This document shows, one piece after another, positions 1 through 7,631 of a stretch of 9,952 nt of DNA. The number at the start of each line of letters is the position of its first letter. The first letter of the stretch is position 1. The stretch comes from Pseudomonadota bacterium (GTDB taxonomy: Bacteria; Pseudomonadota; Alphaproteobacteria; Acetobacterales; Acetobacteraceae), in the NCBI GenBank assembly GCA_021779655.1, contig JAJYAF010000051.1, forward strand, positions 1 through 9,952, in the 5' to 3' direction. The translations under genes and the position numbers were made by a program. The notes below the pieces were generated by a model that saw only the letters and a list, made by a program, of their open reading frames with translations, did not search any database and was not told the origin of the DNA.

Positions 1-26
1 TGAACGTCATGCGGGCGTTTTCGTGA
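1..26 (+). other. possible 3' tail of an upstream gene
   Basis: The reading frame starting at base 3 reads N-V-M-R-A-F-S and ends at a TGA (24-26) that overlaps the GTG start of tssK as GTGA. Such stop/start overlaps are used elsewhere in this operon, so this may be the end of the preceding T6SS gene; tssJ often precedes tssK. Only seven codons are visible, and another frame has a TGA at 1-3. Neither the identity nor the frame can be proven from this window. Confidence 0.25.
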
Positions 27-1354
27 GCTGGACAAACCGTGTCATCTGGCAGGAGGGCATGTTCCTCCGCTCCCAGCATTTCCAGCAGCAGGACCGCTGG
101 CTCGAGGCCTATATGCGCGGCCGCGTCGCCTCGTTGCGCCCCCACGCCTGGGGGCTGACGCAACTGGGTCTGGACCGCGATCTGCTGGGCACCGGCCGCT
201 TTGCCGTCTCCTCCGCCTCGGGCGTGTTCGAAGATGGCACGCCGTTTTCCCTGCCGGGCGAGACGGAGCACCCCGCGCCGTTCGAGGTGCCGGAAAACAC
301 CCGCGGCGTGCTGATCCATCTTGCCTTGCCCGTGCAGCAGGCAGGCGCGGTGGAAATCGCGGCAACGGATGGCAGCACGGAAGGCCGCTACCGGGCGAAG
401 AGCTTCGAGGCCTACGATACCCATTCCGCTTCGCCGCAGGCGGCGGAACTGCTGATCGGGCGGCTGAAGCTGCGCTATCTGCTCGATACCGATGACCGGG
501 CCGGGTATCTGTGCATTCCCGTCGCGCGGATCGCCGAGATTTCCGCAGATAAGCGGGTGATGCTGGATGAACACTGGCTGCCTCCGGCGCTGGTATGCCA
601 TGCGGTGCCGGCGCTCGCCGGGCTGATCACCGAATTCGCCGGCATGATCAACCAGCGTGGCGAGGCGCTGGCCGCGCGGGTGAATGCGCCGGGTGCCCGC
701 GGCGTGGCGGAGGTGGCGGATTTCATGCTGCTGCAGGCGCTCAACCGCTGGCAGGCTTTGCTCCAGCACTGGGCGGATGCGGCGAACATCCATCCCGAAA
801 CGCTGTATGCCGCATACGTACAGATGGCCGCGGAATTTGCCACGTTCACCGACCAGCAACGCCGTCCGAACAAATATCCGGGCTACCGGCACGAGGATTT
901 GCAGAGAAGCTTCGCGCCCGTCATCGCGGATCTGCGCCGGTCGCTCTCCTCCGTCATCGAAACCAACGCGGTGGCGATTCCGTTGCAGGAGCGGCGGCAT
1001 GGCGTGCATGTCGGCCCGATCAACGATCGCAATATTCTTCGTGCCGCGAGTTTCGTGCTCACCGTGCAGGCCGACGTGCCGACCGAGACGATGCGCCGTT
1101 TGTTTCCCGCCCAGGTGAAGATCGGGGCGGTGGAGCAGATTCGGGAACTCGTGAACGTGGCGCTGCCCGGTATCGCGGTGCGGCCCCTGCCGGTCGCGCC
1201 CAGGCAGATCCCCTTCTACGCAGGAGGGTCTTATTTCGAGCTTGACCGTAACAGCCCGCATTGGCAGCAGATGCAGACCTCGGGCGGTTTCGCGATCCAT
1301 GTCTCCGGTGAATTCCCTGGCCTGCGCATGGAATTATGGGCGATCAAGGGATGA
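23..1354 (+). CDS. tssK: T6SS baseplate subunit TssK
   Basis: TssK is a cytoplasmic trimeric protein that links the T6SS baseplate (TssF/TssG/TssE) to the TssL/TssM membrane complex. The 443-residue length is normal for the family. The N-terminus (residues 1-26) has the diagnostic pattern S-W-x-N-x-V-I-W-x-E-G-M-F-L-R-x-Q-H-F-Q-Q-Q-D-R. The C-terminus (about 423-443) ends in the equally typical F-P-G-L-R-M-E-L-W-A-I-K-G. The GTG start is chosen because the family always begins M-S-W and no ATG lies in frame before it in the window; the frame is open to the left edge, so an upstream start cannot be formally excluded. The Shine-Dalgarno sequence is weak, and overlap with a possible upstream TGA suggests translational coupling. 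tssL and tssM follow directly. Confidence 0.96.
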   Translation: MSWTNRVIWQEGMFLRSQHFQQQDRWLEAYMRGRVASLRPHAWGLTQLGLDRDLLGTGRFAVSSASGVFEDGTPFSLPGETEHPAPFEVPENTRGVLIHLALPVQQAGAVEIAATDGSTEGRYRAKSFEAYDTHSASPQAAELLIGRLKLRYLLDTDDRAGYLCIPVARIAEISADKRVMLDEHWLPPALVCHAVPALAGLITEFAGMINQRGEALAARVNAPGARGVAEVADFMLLQALNRWQALLQHWADAANIHPETLYAAYVQMAAEFATFTDQQRRPNKYPGYRHEDLQRSFAPVIADLRRSLSSVIETNAVAIPLQERRHGVHVGPINDRNILRAASFVLTVQADVPTETMRRLFPAQVKIGAVEQIRELVNVALPGIAVRPLPVAPRQIPFYAGGSYFELDRNSPHWQQMQTSGGFAIHVSGEFPGLRMELWAIKG

Positions 1355-1370
1355 AGCCGCGCAGGCTGTG

Positions 1371-1378
1371 AGGGAGGT
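1371..1378 (+). promoter_or_regulatory. strong ribosome binding site of tssL
   Basis: AGGGAGGT lies 6 bases before the tssL ATG at 1385. It is the best Shine-Dalgarno match on the + strand here and fixes the tssL start. It contrasts with the weak sites before tssK and tssM. Confidence 0.8.
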
Positions 1379-1384
1379 AGAGCC

Positions 1385-2773
1385 ATGAGCGATAATCCGT
1401 TCTCCGAACCGGATGACTCTGACCGCACCGTCATCCGGCCGATACCGGGCGGCAAACGGCCCGCTACCCCACCGCCGCCGCCCTATCCTCCGGCGGCCGA
1501 GGATTCCTTGGGTGTGCAGTCCCCCGCCGGGAGCGGCACGAGCGCGGCCGCGGCACTGCCCGCCGATGCGCCTGAGACGATCGGCATGGGCGGTTCCGCG
1601 CTGCTGCGCGCCGCCGGGCCGCTGCTGCAACTGCTGGCGCGTCTGCGGAATACGCTGCACGCGCCCGATTCCGGAGATTTGCGGGAACGCGCGGTGCGGG
1701 AAATCCGCCGCTTCGAGGAAAGTGCCCGAAGCCGGAATATTCCGATGGAGCAACTCCGTCCCGCGCATTATGCGCTCTGCGCCAGCCTCGACGATGCGGT
1801 GCTGGCAACTCCCTGGGGCAGCCAGGGAGTTTGGGCGCAGCGCTCGCTGGTATCCACTTTCCATCAGGAGGTGCGCTCCGGCGAGCGCTTCTTCGATGTG
1901 CTGGCGCAACTCCGGCAGAACCCCGGAAATTTCCTGCCGGTTCTGGAACTGATGTATTTCTGCCTCTCGCTCGGCTATATGGGGCGGTATCGCCTTTCCC
2001 CGCGCGGCCCGGCGGAGATCGACCGGCTGCGGGAAGAAACCTATGCCGTGCTGCGCCGGCAGACGCCGCCTCCAGACCCGGCTCTTTCCCCGCACTGGCA
2101 GGGTGCCGACGCCGCCTATAAGCCGCGCCGCTTCGGCGTGCCGGTCTGGGTCGTGGCAGTCGTGGCCCTTGGCATGCTGGGGGCGATTTACGCGGCCTGC
2201 CTGTTCTCGCTCAGCGCCAGATCCGACACTGTCCTGCAGGCGCAGGTGACCGCGCCTTTGGCCAGCATGCCGCAAATCGTGCGCGCCCAGCCGGTGGTGG
2301 CGCCGCCGGAACCCGCCCCCGCAGGGCCGACGATCCTCGACCGGCTTGCCGGCTTTCTGCAGCCCGAAATCGCGGCGGGCAAAGTGAGCGTGCTCGGCAC
2401 CACGCACCAGCCGATCGTGCGTATCAACAATCAGGGCCTGTTCGGCTCCGGCAGCGCCACGGTTGAAAGCGGCGACGTGCCGTTGCTGAAGAAAATCGGC
2501 GCGGCGCTGGCCAGGGAAACCGGCAATGTCGTGGTAACGGGGTATTCCGACAACGAGCCGATCCATACGTTGCTATTCCCTTCCAATTTTGAGCTCTCGC
2601 AAGCCCGCGCCGAGGCGGCGGCTTCGATTCTGGACCAGACGATCGGCGATGAGAGCCGCATCACAGCGAAAGGCATGGGCGATGCCGACCCGGTGGCCAG
2701 CAACGCTACCGCTGCCGGGCGCGCGCAGAATCGCCGGATCGAAATCGTATTGAACCATCTTTCCGGAACCTGA
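1385..2773 (+). CDS. tssL: T6SS inner-membrane protein TssL (DotU) with C-terminal OmpA domain
   Basis: TssL is the IcmH/DotU-type inner-membrane partner of TssM and the docking point for the baseplate. Domains in order: a proline-rich tail (1-60) containing D-R-T-V-I-R-P-I-P-G-G with Thr15; a cytoplasmic DotU domain (about 66-240) with the signature L-D-D-A-V-L-x-T-P-W-G at 135-145; one transmembrane helix (about 252-275); and a periplasmic OmpA-like domain (about 345-460). The OmpA part has G-Y-S-D-N and N-x2-L-S-x2-R-A-x2-A-x3-L starting near residue 401, then N-R-R-I-E-I near 449, which are the peptidoglycan-binding motifs. At 462 residues it is the extended form; short TssLs lack the OmpA part and rely on a separate TagL-type protein. 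The gene follows tssK by 30 bases and precedes tssM by 6. Confidence 0.95.
   Translation: MSDNPFSEPDDSDRTVIRPIPGGKRPATPPPPPYPPAAEDSLGVQSPAGSGTSAAAALPADAPETIGMGGSALLRAAGPLLQLLARLRNTLHAPDSGDLRERAVREIRRFEESARSRNIPMEQLRPAHYALCASLDDAVLATPWGSQGVWAQRSLVSTFHQEVRSGERFFDVLAQLRQNPGNFLPVLELMYFCLSLGYMGRYRLSPRGPAEIDRLREETYAVLRRQTPPPDPALSPHWQGADAAYKPRRFGVPVWVVAVVALGMLGAIYAACLFSLSARSDTVLQAQVTAPLASMPQIVRAQPVVAPPEPAPAGPTILDRLAGFLQPEIAAGKVSVLGTTHQPIVRINNQGLFGSGSATVESGDVPLLKKIGAALARETGNVVVTGYSDNEPIHTLLFPSNFELSQARAEAAASILDQTIGDESRITAKGMGDADPVASNATAAGRAQNRRIEIVLNHLSGT
1807..1831. repeat. perfect 10-bp inverted repeat inside tssL
   Basis: AACTCCCTGG (1807-1816) and its exact reverse complement CCAGGGAGTT (1822-1831) flank a 5-base loop, GGCAG. 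It lies within the conserved A-T-P-W-G part of the DotU domain. It has no trailing T-run, so it does not look like a terminator. It may be a chance product of codon choice, or a stable mRNA hairpin. Confidence 0.6.
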
Positions 2774-2779
2774 GCCATC

Positions 2780-5700
2780 ATGCGCAAGACCTTCGGTTTT
2801 TTTGCCTCGCGCTGGTTTCTGAGCGGCGCCGCCGCTCTCGTGCTGGCGGCGCTGGTGTGGTTCTTCGCGCCGTTCATCGGCGTGCTCGCGGGCATCGTCG
2901 TCCGGCTGGTCATCATCCTTGTCGTTCTTCTGGTCTGGCTCGGTGGTAATATGTTGCTGGATCGGCGCGGAAAGCAGCGCGATGCCGATCTCGCGCGGGG
3001 CGTGGCGGATGCCGGGGCCGCCGCGCCGGGCAAGGCGGAGGAGGAAGAACGCGCCGCGCTCAGCGAAAAACTAAAAACCTCGCTCGCGCTGCTGCGCAAG
3101 GCGAGCGGCTCGCGCGGTTATCTTTATGAGCAGCCGTGGTACGTGATCATCGGTCCGCCGGGCGCCGGCAAAACCACGGCGCTGTTGAATGCCGGGCTTA
3201 AATTTCCGTTGGCGGCCGAATTGGGGCAGGGTGCGGTGGCCGGCGTGGGGGGCACCCGGCTGTGCGACTGGTGGTTCACCGAGCAGGCGGTGCTGATCGA
3301 CACCGCCGGGCGCTACACCACGCAGGATTCCGACGCCGCGACCGACAAGGCGGGCTGGGAAGGCTTCCTCGATCTGCTGAAACGCACCCGTCAGCGCCAG
3401 GCGCTGAATGGCGTTCTGGTGGCGATTTCGCTGATGGATATCGCCGCCGCCCCGCGCGAGGAGCGCCTGGCCCATGCGCGTGCCATCCGCAAGCGCATCA
3501 AGGAGCTCACCGGCCGGCTGAATCTCAAACTTCCGGTTTATGCCCTGCTCACCAAGGCGGATCTACTCACCGGATTCACGGAGTTTTTCGACGATCTCGA
3601 TCAGGAGAAGCGCGCGCAGGTCTGGGGCACGACCTTCGCCATACGGGAGACCAACCCGGTCCAGAAATTCGATGGCGAATTCAAGCTGCTGTTGCAGCGC
3701 CTGGATGAGAGGCTCATCGACCTGCTGCAGCGTGAGCGCAGCCCCGACCGGCGGGCGCTGATTGCCGGCTTCCCCGCCCAGGTGGCAAGCCTGGAAGCGC
3801 CGCTGAACGAATTTCTGGCCGAGGCCTTCGGCGGTTCGGCGCTCGATCCGGCGCCTTATCTGCGCGGCGTTTATTTTACTTCCGGAACGCAGGAGGGTAC
3901 GCCGATCGACCGTCTTACCGGCGCGCTCTCCCGGGCGTTCGGGATCGACCAGCGCCGTGCGCCATCGTTGCGCGCCGCCTCCGGGCGCAGCTATTTCCTC
4001 GCCCGGCTGTTGCGGGAGGTGATTTTCGGCGAGGCGATGTTGGCCGGGCAGAACCCCGCACAGCGCCGCCGCCGTGTGCTGGTCCTGTCCTTGGGCTATG
4101 CCGCCGTGGCCTTGGTGTTTCTGGCGCTGGCGGGCGGGCTGCTCATCAGCCGTTCGAAGAATGCCGCCGCCATCGCGGCCGGCAAAGCGGCGGTGATGCA
4201 GTACGACGCCGAAGCCGGGGCGCTGCCGCTCGATCCGGTGCGGGATTCCTACCTGCCTTCCATATTGCCGCTGCTGGACGCGGCGCGGAACCAGCCGTTC
4301 GGCCCGGGCGATACCGCCAGGCATGGGGCGATGGGCTTTGGCCTGAATCAGGGAGCGAAGCTGGCCACCGGAGCGAACGCGCTTTATGTCAACGCGCTCG
4401 ATAATATTTTTCTGCCGCGGCTGATCCTGCAGCTTGAGGCGGAGATGCGCGGCGGGTTCGACCGGCCCGAATATCTCTATCAGGTGACACGGGTTTATCT
4501 CATTCTCGGCGGGCAGGGGCCGTTGGACAGGCCATTGGTCGAGGCCTGGATGAAGCTGGATTGGCAGCGGCTCTATCCCGGTTTTGCCGGCCAGCCGGTG
4601 CGCGATGATCTGATGCAGCATCTGGTGGCGCTGCTGAACGCGCCATTGCCGCAGGTGCCGCTGGACGGCGCGCTGGTGGAAGCGGCGCGCGCCACGTTCA
4701 GTCGGGTTTCGTTAGCGGAACGCGTTTATTCCCGTATCCGCGATTCCGCCGCTGCCGGGGCAACGCCGGCCTGGGTTCCGGCGCAGGCCATGGGGCCGGC
4801 CGGAGTGCCGCTGTTCATCCGCGCCTCCGGCAAGCCGCTTACCGACGGCGTGCCCGGGTTCTATACGGTGCGCGGTTTCCAATTCGTGCTGTTGCCTGCC
4901 CTCACCCACGCCACCCAGGACGTTGCGGATGAAAGCTGGGTATTGGGCCCCGGCCAGCAGGTGGATCCCGCCAGCCCGGACATGCAGAATTTAGAGCAGA
5001 ACGTCATCAAGCTCTACGAGGCCGATTACGAAGTGCAGTGGAACGCGATGCTCGGGGATTTGGACCTGAAACCGGCCACGAATATCGGGCAGGCGGTGCA
5101 GAATCTCTATATTCTGGGCTCTCCGCAATCGCCGATGCAGCGGCTCCTGAGCAGCGTCGGCACGGAGTTGCAGCTCTCCAAGGGCGCGCTGCCGCCAACG
5201 TCTGCCGGAAAAACCCCGGCATTTCCCGGCGCGAGCGCGGTAAGCGCCGATACCGCGGCGCTTCAGGGGCTGATCGGTGGCGGCGGAGCCGCAAGCGGCG
5301 CGCCAGCCCCGGGCTCGGACGTGGATGCCTATTACGCGCCGCTGATCGCCTATAGCGCGGGCGGGGCGGGCGCCCCCATGTCGTTGACGCTCAGTCTCGT
5401 CAACAGCCTGCAGCAACAGCTGGCCGTATTGGCTTCGGCCTCACCGGGAGGCGCGCCGGCCGCACCTGCAGCGGGCGGCGACCCAGCTTCCCTGCTGCAG
5501 GCGGAGGCGGCAACCGACCCGCAGCCGGTCGCGCGGTGGTTGGAGGAGATGGTGATGAATGCCAACGGCTTGCGCGGCGGTAATGCCGCCAAGGCTGCCG
5601 CGGCTGCCTTCAACGGCGCTTCCGGCCCGGCCCAGCTTTGCCAGCAGGCGGTGGCCGGGCGCTATCCGTTCGTGCCCGATTCCAGCAGCGACATCCCGCT

Positions 5701-6301
5701 CGGGGATTTCACCCATCTTTTCGCCCCGAACGGGCTGCTCGACAGTTTCTTCACCCAGCAGGTGCAGCCTTTTGTCGATATGTCTGGCCAAACCTGGCGC
5801 GTGGAGGCGGTAAACGGCGTGACGCCGCCAATCAGCCAGGGTGCTTTGGCTGAATTTCAGCGGGCGGAGACGATCAAGCAGCTTTTCTTTGCCGCGGGCG
5901 GGACGCCGAGCGTACAGTTCAGCCTGACTCCGAGATCTCTCGATGCCGGAGCTACGCAGGCGCAACTTGAGCTTGGCGTGCTCAACATCTCCTACGCGCA
6001 CGGCCCGCAGGTGCCGACGACGATCACCTGGCCCGGAGCGGACGGCATGCAGACGGCGCGGCTGATCATCACCCCGGCGGGCGGAGGCAGCCCGTTGGAG
6101 ATCGATGCTTCCGGCCCCTGGGCGCTGTTCCATCTCTTCTCGCAGGGCAGTCTGACGGAGAACGGGTCGTCCGATCAGTACACGCTTACCTTCACTATCG
6201 GCGGGCATAGCGTAAGCTACGGCATCGGCGCGAATTCGGTGCTCAATCCCTTCGCTCCCGGGATACTGACCGATTTCCGCTGTCCCAGCCTGCAAGGATG
6301 A
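2780..6301 (+). CDS. tssM: T6SS inner-membrane protein TssM (IcmF family)
   Basis: TssM is the main inner-membrane and periplasm-spanning protein of the T6SS membrane complex; it binds TssL in the membrane and the lipoprotein TssJ in the periplasm. The 1,173 residues match the family. Two hydrophobic helices lie near 13-31 and 33-57. A cytoplasmic NTPase-like domain follows: Walker A G-P-P-G-A-G-K-T-T at 125-133, Walker B-like V-L-I-D-T-A-G-R-Y at 171-179 and T-K-A-D at 258-261. A third membrane helix lies at about 433-455, and the rest is periplasmic. The C-terminal part keeps the expected T-I-T-W-P-G and G-P-W-A-L-F-H-L-F patterns. Stretches rich in Gly, Ala and Pro (about 833-846 and 885-904) look like flexible inserts. 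Walker A is intact, so nucleotide binding is possible, though hydrolysis is not essential in every T6SS studied. The start is 6 bases after tssL with only a weak GGAA site, so translation is probably coupled. Confidence 0.97.
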   Translation: MRKTFGFFASRWFLSGAAALVLAALVWFFAPFIGVLAGIVVRLVIILVVLLVWLGGNMLLDRRGKQRDADLARGVADAGAAAPGKAEEEERAALSEKLKTSLALLRKASGSRGYLYEQPWYVIIGPPGAGKTTALLNAGLKFPLAAELGQGAVAGVGGTRLCDWWFTEQAVLIDTAGRYTTQDSDAATDKAGWEGFLDLLKRTRQRQALNGVLVAISLMDIAAAPREERLAHARAIRKRIKELTGRLNLKLPVYALLTKADLLTGFTEFFDDLDQEKRAQVWGTTFAIRETNPVQKFDGEFKLLLQRLDERLIDLLQRERSPDRRALIAGFPAQVASLEAPLNEFLAEAFGGSALDPAPYLRGVYFTSGTQEGTPIDRLTGALSRAFGIDQRRAPSLRAASGRSYFLARLLREVIFGEAMLAGQNPAQRRRRVLVLSLGYAAVALVFLALAGGLLISRSKNAAAIAAGKAAVMQYDAEAGALPLDPVRDSYLPSILPLLDAARNQPFGPGDTARHGAMGFGLNQGAKLATGANALYVNALDNIFLPRLILQLEAEMRGGFDRPEYLYQVTRVYLILGGQGPLDRPLVEAWMKLDWQRLYPGFAGQPVRDDLMQHLVALLNAPLPQVPLDGALVEAARATFSRVSLAERVYSRIRDSAAAGATPAWVPAQAMGPAGVPLFIRASGKPLTDGVPGFYTVRGFQFVLLPALTHATQDVADESWVLGPGQQVDPASPDMQNLEQNVIKLYEADYEVQWNAMLGDLDLKPATNIGQAVQNLYILGSPQSPMQRLLSSVGTELQLSKGALPPTSAGKTPAFPGASAVSADTAALQGLIGGGGAASGAPAPGSDVDAYYAPLIAYSAGGAGAPMSLTLSLVNSLQQQLAVLASASPGGAPAAPAAGGDPASLLQAEAATDPQPVARWLEEMVMNANGLRGGNAAKAAAAAFNGASGPAQLCQQAVAGRYPFVPDSSSDIPLGDFTHLFAPNGLLDSFFTQQVQPFVDMSGQTWRVEAVNGVTPPISQGALAEFQRAETIKQLFFAAGGTPSVQFSLTPRSLDAGATQAQLELGVLNISYAHGPQVPTTITWPGADGMQTARLIITPAGGGSPLEIDASGPWALFHLFSQGSLTENGSSDQYTLTFTIGGHSVSYGIGANSVLNPFAPGILTDFRCPSLQG

Positions 6302-6870
6302 GCGCGTTCCAGCCCGCGCTGACCGGGTTTTTTGGCAAGCTGCCGGCGTACGGGGATTTCGTGCGGGCCGGATTGCCCGAGGCGATGGTGGCAGCGCTGG
6401 ATCATTGGTGCCGGGACTGCCTTGTCCGGTCCCGCGCGGCGCTGGGCGAGGATTGGGAGCAAGCCTGGATGACCGCGCCGGTCTGGCGCTTTCTTCTGCC
6501 GCCGCAGGCGTGGGCGGGCCGCGCGGCGCTCGGCGTCTGGCTCCCCAGCATGGACAAGGCCGGACGGCACTACCCCTTCATTGTGGCGGCCGTGGCGGAT
6601 GATATGGCAGCGCTCGCGGCCGGGGGGGGCTGGCTTGCGATGGCGGAAGCGGAAGGGATGGCGGCGGTGGTGGAGGACAAGCCGCGCGAGGCGATTGCCA
6701 TGGTTTTGGCGGGGCCGGTGGCGGATGCGCCGCTGCCGCCGTCCGGCTGGTGGACGGAGGGCAGTCCGCTCGTGCGTCCGCGGCGCTTCGATGTTCAAAC
6801 GCTTTTAACCCCGGGCCTTTATGCCGAGATGATGCTGCGCGACCGTCCGGGGATGAGGGAACAACGCTGA
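6298..6870 (+). CDS. tagF: T6SS post-translational regulator TagF
   Basis: TagF (DUF2094 family) represses T6SS assembly after translation; in Pseudomonas aeruginosa and Agrobacterium it acts at least partly by binding Fha. The 190-residue protein has the family's opening motif G-F-F-G-K-L-P-A-Y-G-D-F at 10-21, then P-S-x-D-K-A-G-R-H-Y-P-F around 83-94 and a W-W-T at 151-153. Its ATG overlaps the tssM stop (ATGA, 6298-6301) and its own TGA overlaps the pppA ATG, so tssM, tagF and pppA are probably translationally coupled. In some bacteria TagF and PppA are a single fused protein; here they are separate but adjacent. A run of eight G falls in codons 109-111. Confidence 0.93.
   Translation: MSAFQPALTGFFGKLPAYGDFVRAGLPEAMVAALDHWCRDCLVRSRAALGEDWEQAWMTAPVWRFLLPPQAWAGRAALGVWLPSMDKAGRHYPFIVAAVADDMAALAAGGGWLAMAEAEGMAAVVEDKPREAIAMVLAGPVADAPLPPSGWWTEGSPLVRPRRFDVQTLLTPGLYAEMMLRDRPGMREQR
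6622..6629 (+). repeat. G8 homopolymer in tagF
   Basis: Eight consecutive G residues encode Gly109-Gly111 of TagF. A run of this length is prone to slippage or to sequencing error. A one-base change would destroy the last 80 residues of the repressor. In the sequence as given the frame is intact. Confidence 0.7.
6855..6860 (+). promoter_or_regulatory. ribosome binding site deciding the pppA start
   Basis: GAGGGA ends 9 bases before the ATG at 6870, inside the end of tagF. The pppA frame is also open upstream, with an ATG at 6750. However, the residues encoded between 6750 and 6869 look like out-of-frame tagF sequence, and the phosphatase fold begins at M-P-H-S-W. This site therefore supports 6870 as the start. 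Confidence 0.7.
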
Positions 6871-7580
6871 TGCCGCATTCCTGGGCGCTGACGGATGCCG
6901 GCGCGGTCCGCAAGCATAACGAGGACAACATGCTCGCCCGGCCCGATCTCGGGCTCTGGGCGGTAGCGGATGGTGCGGGCGGACATGCCTCGGGCGAACT
7001 TGCTTCCGGCATGATCGTACAGGCGCTCTCCCGCCTGCCGCCGAATCTGGGCGCGGCGGAGTTGCTCTCGCGAACCCGCGCGTGCATCGCCGAGGTGCAC
7101 GCGGCCCTGCGCGAGGAAGCCGCACGGCGTGGCGGCAACACCATGATCGCCTCAACCTTCGTCGGGCTGATAATCCGGGACACGCATTTCGCCTGTCTCT
7201 GGGCGGGGGATTCCCGGGCCTATCTGCTCAGGGGCGGAAAACTTCAGCAGATCACCCGCGACCATAGCCTGGTGCAGGAACTGGTGGATGCCGGAGCGCT
7301 GCGCCCGGAAGAAGCGGAGCGGCACCCGCATGCGAATGTCATCACCCGCGCGGTCGGCGCCGAGGACGAGACGCTGGAACTGGACAAGGTAATCGGCCAG
7401 ACTCAGCAGGGGGACCGGTTTCTGCTGTGCAGCGACGGGCTGAGCAAGACGCTCAGCGGGGAGGAGATCCATCATCTGCTCGGCGCGCCGGCCGGTGTGC
7501 CGCCGACAGAGCTGCTGATCCACGCGGCGCTGGCCCACCGCGTGAACGACAACGTAACCGCCGTGGTGATCGAGGTTTAG
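6870..7580 (+). CDS. pppA: T6SS Ser/Thr phosphatase PppA (PP2C family)
   Basis: PppA is a PP2C-type, metal-dependent protein phosphatase that reverses phosphorylation by the kinase PpkA and thereby turns the T6SS down. The 236 residues form a complete bacterial PP2C. Visible motifs are N-E-D-N (17-20), D-G-A-G-G-H (34-39), G-D-S-R-A-Y-L (113-119), D-H-S (131-133), V-I-T-R-A-V-G (157-163), C-S-D-G-L (187-191) and N-D-N-V-T-A-V-V (226-233). The expected metal ligands are present: Glu18, Asp34, Gly35, Asp189 and Asp227. The usual D-G-M-G-G-H carries Ala at the Met position, which does not touch a metal ligand. The ATG overlaps the tagF TGA. No kinase is visible in the window, so the matching ppkA is probably elsewhere in the locus. 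The PP2C assignment is firm; the T6SS role comes from its position. Confidence 0.93.
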   Translation: MPHSWALTDAGAVRKHNEDNMLARPDLGLWAVADGAGGHASGELASGMIVQALSRLPPNLGAAELLSRTRACIAEVHAALREEAARRGGNTMIASTFVGLIIRDTHFACLWAGDSRAYLLRGGKLQQITRDHSLVQELVDAGALRPEEAERHPHANVITRAVGAEDETLELDKVIGQTQQGDRFLLCSDGLSKTLSGEEIHHLLGAPAGVPPTELLIHAALAHRVNDNVTAVVIEV

Positions 7581-7609
7581 AATCTTCCGCGATTCGCGGA
7601 AGATTCTAA
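7577..7609. terminator. hairpin between convergent operons, probably a bidirectional terminator
   Basis: A perfect 15-bp stem pairs TTAGAATCTTCCGCG (7577-7591) with its exact reverse complement (7595-7609) around an ATT loop. The pppA stop codon TAG (7578-7580) is part of the left arm. On the other side the protease gene ends at 7632. Being symmetrical and set between convergent genes, it is well placed to stop transcripts from both strands. Neither strand has a clear U-run after the stem, so it may instead mainly protect 3' ends or need Rho. Confidence 0.75.
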
Positions 7610-7622
7610 CGTTAGGTTAGAA
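7604..7622. repeat. second, overlapping inverted repeat
   Basis: TTCTAAC (7604-7610) pairs exactly with GTTAGAA (7616-7622) around GTTAG. Nested in it, CTAACGTTAG (7606-7615) is a perfect palindrome. This element shares bases 7604-7609 with the right arm of the large hairpin, so the two structures exclude each other. Confidence 0.6.
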
Positions 7623-7631
7623 CCGGCAATT

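Noticed and set aside
1334..2566. 410-codon open frame on the minus strand opposite tssL
   Set aside because: It is antisense to a clearly recognisable TssL. Its translation is rich in Arg, Ala, Gly and His with no known motif, which is typical of the shadow of a GC-rich gene.
3563..4621. 352-codon open frame on the minus strand opposite tssM
   Set aside because: It lies wholly within tssM, has Gln/Arg-rich low-complexity composition and no recognisable domain; it is a shadow.
5441..6295. 284-codon open frame on the minus strand opposite the tssM 3' end
   Set aside because: It is Arg/Ala-rich antisense sequence under the conserved TssM C-terminal domain, with no sign of independent function.
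6750..6869. upstream ATG extension of pppA
   Set aside because: The extra 40 residues are tagF read in another frame. PP2C homology starts at M-P-H-S-W, and the GAGGGA site supports the ATG at 6870.
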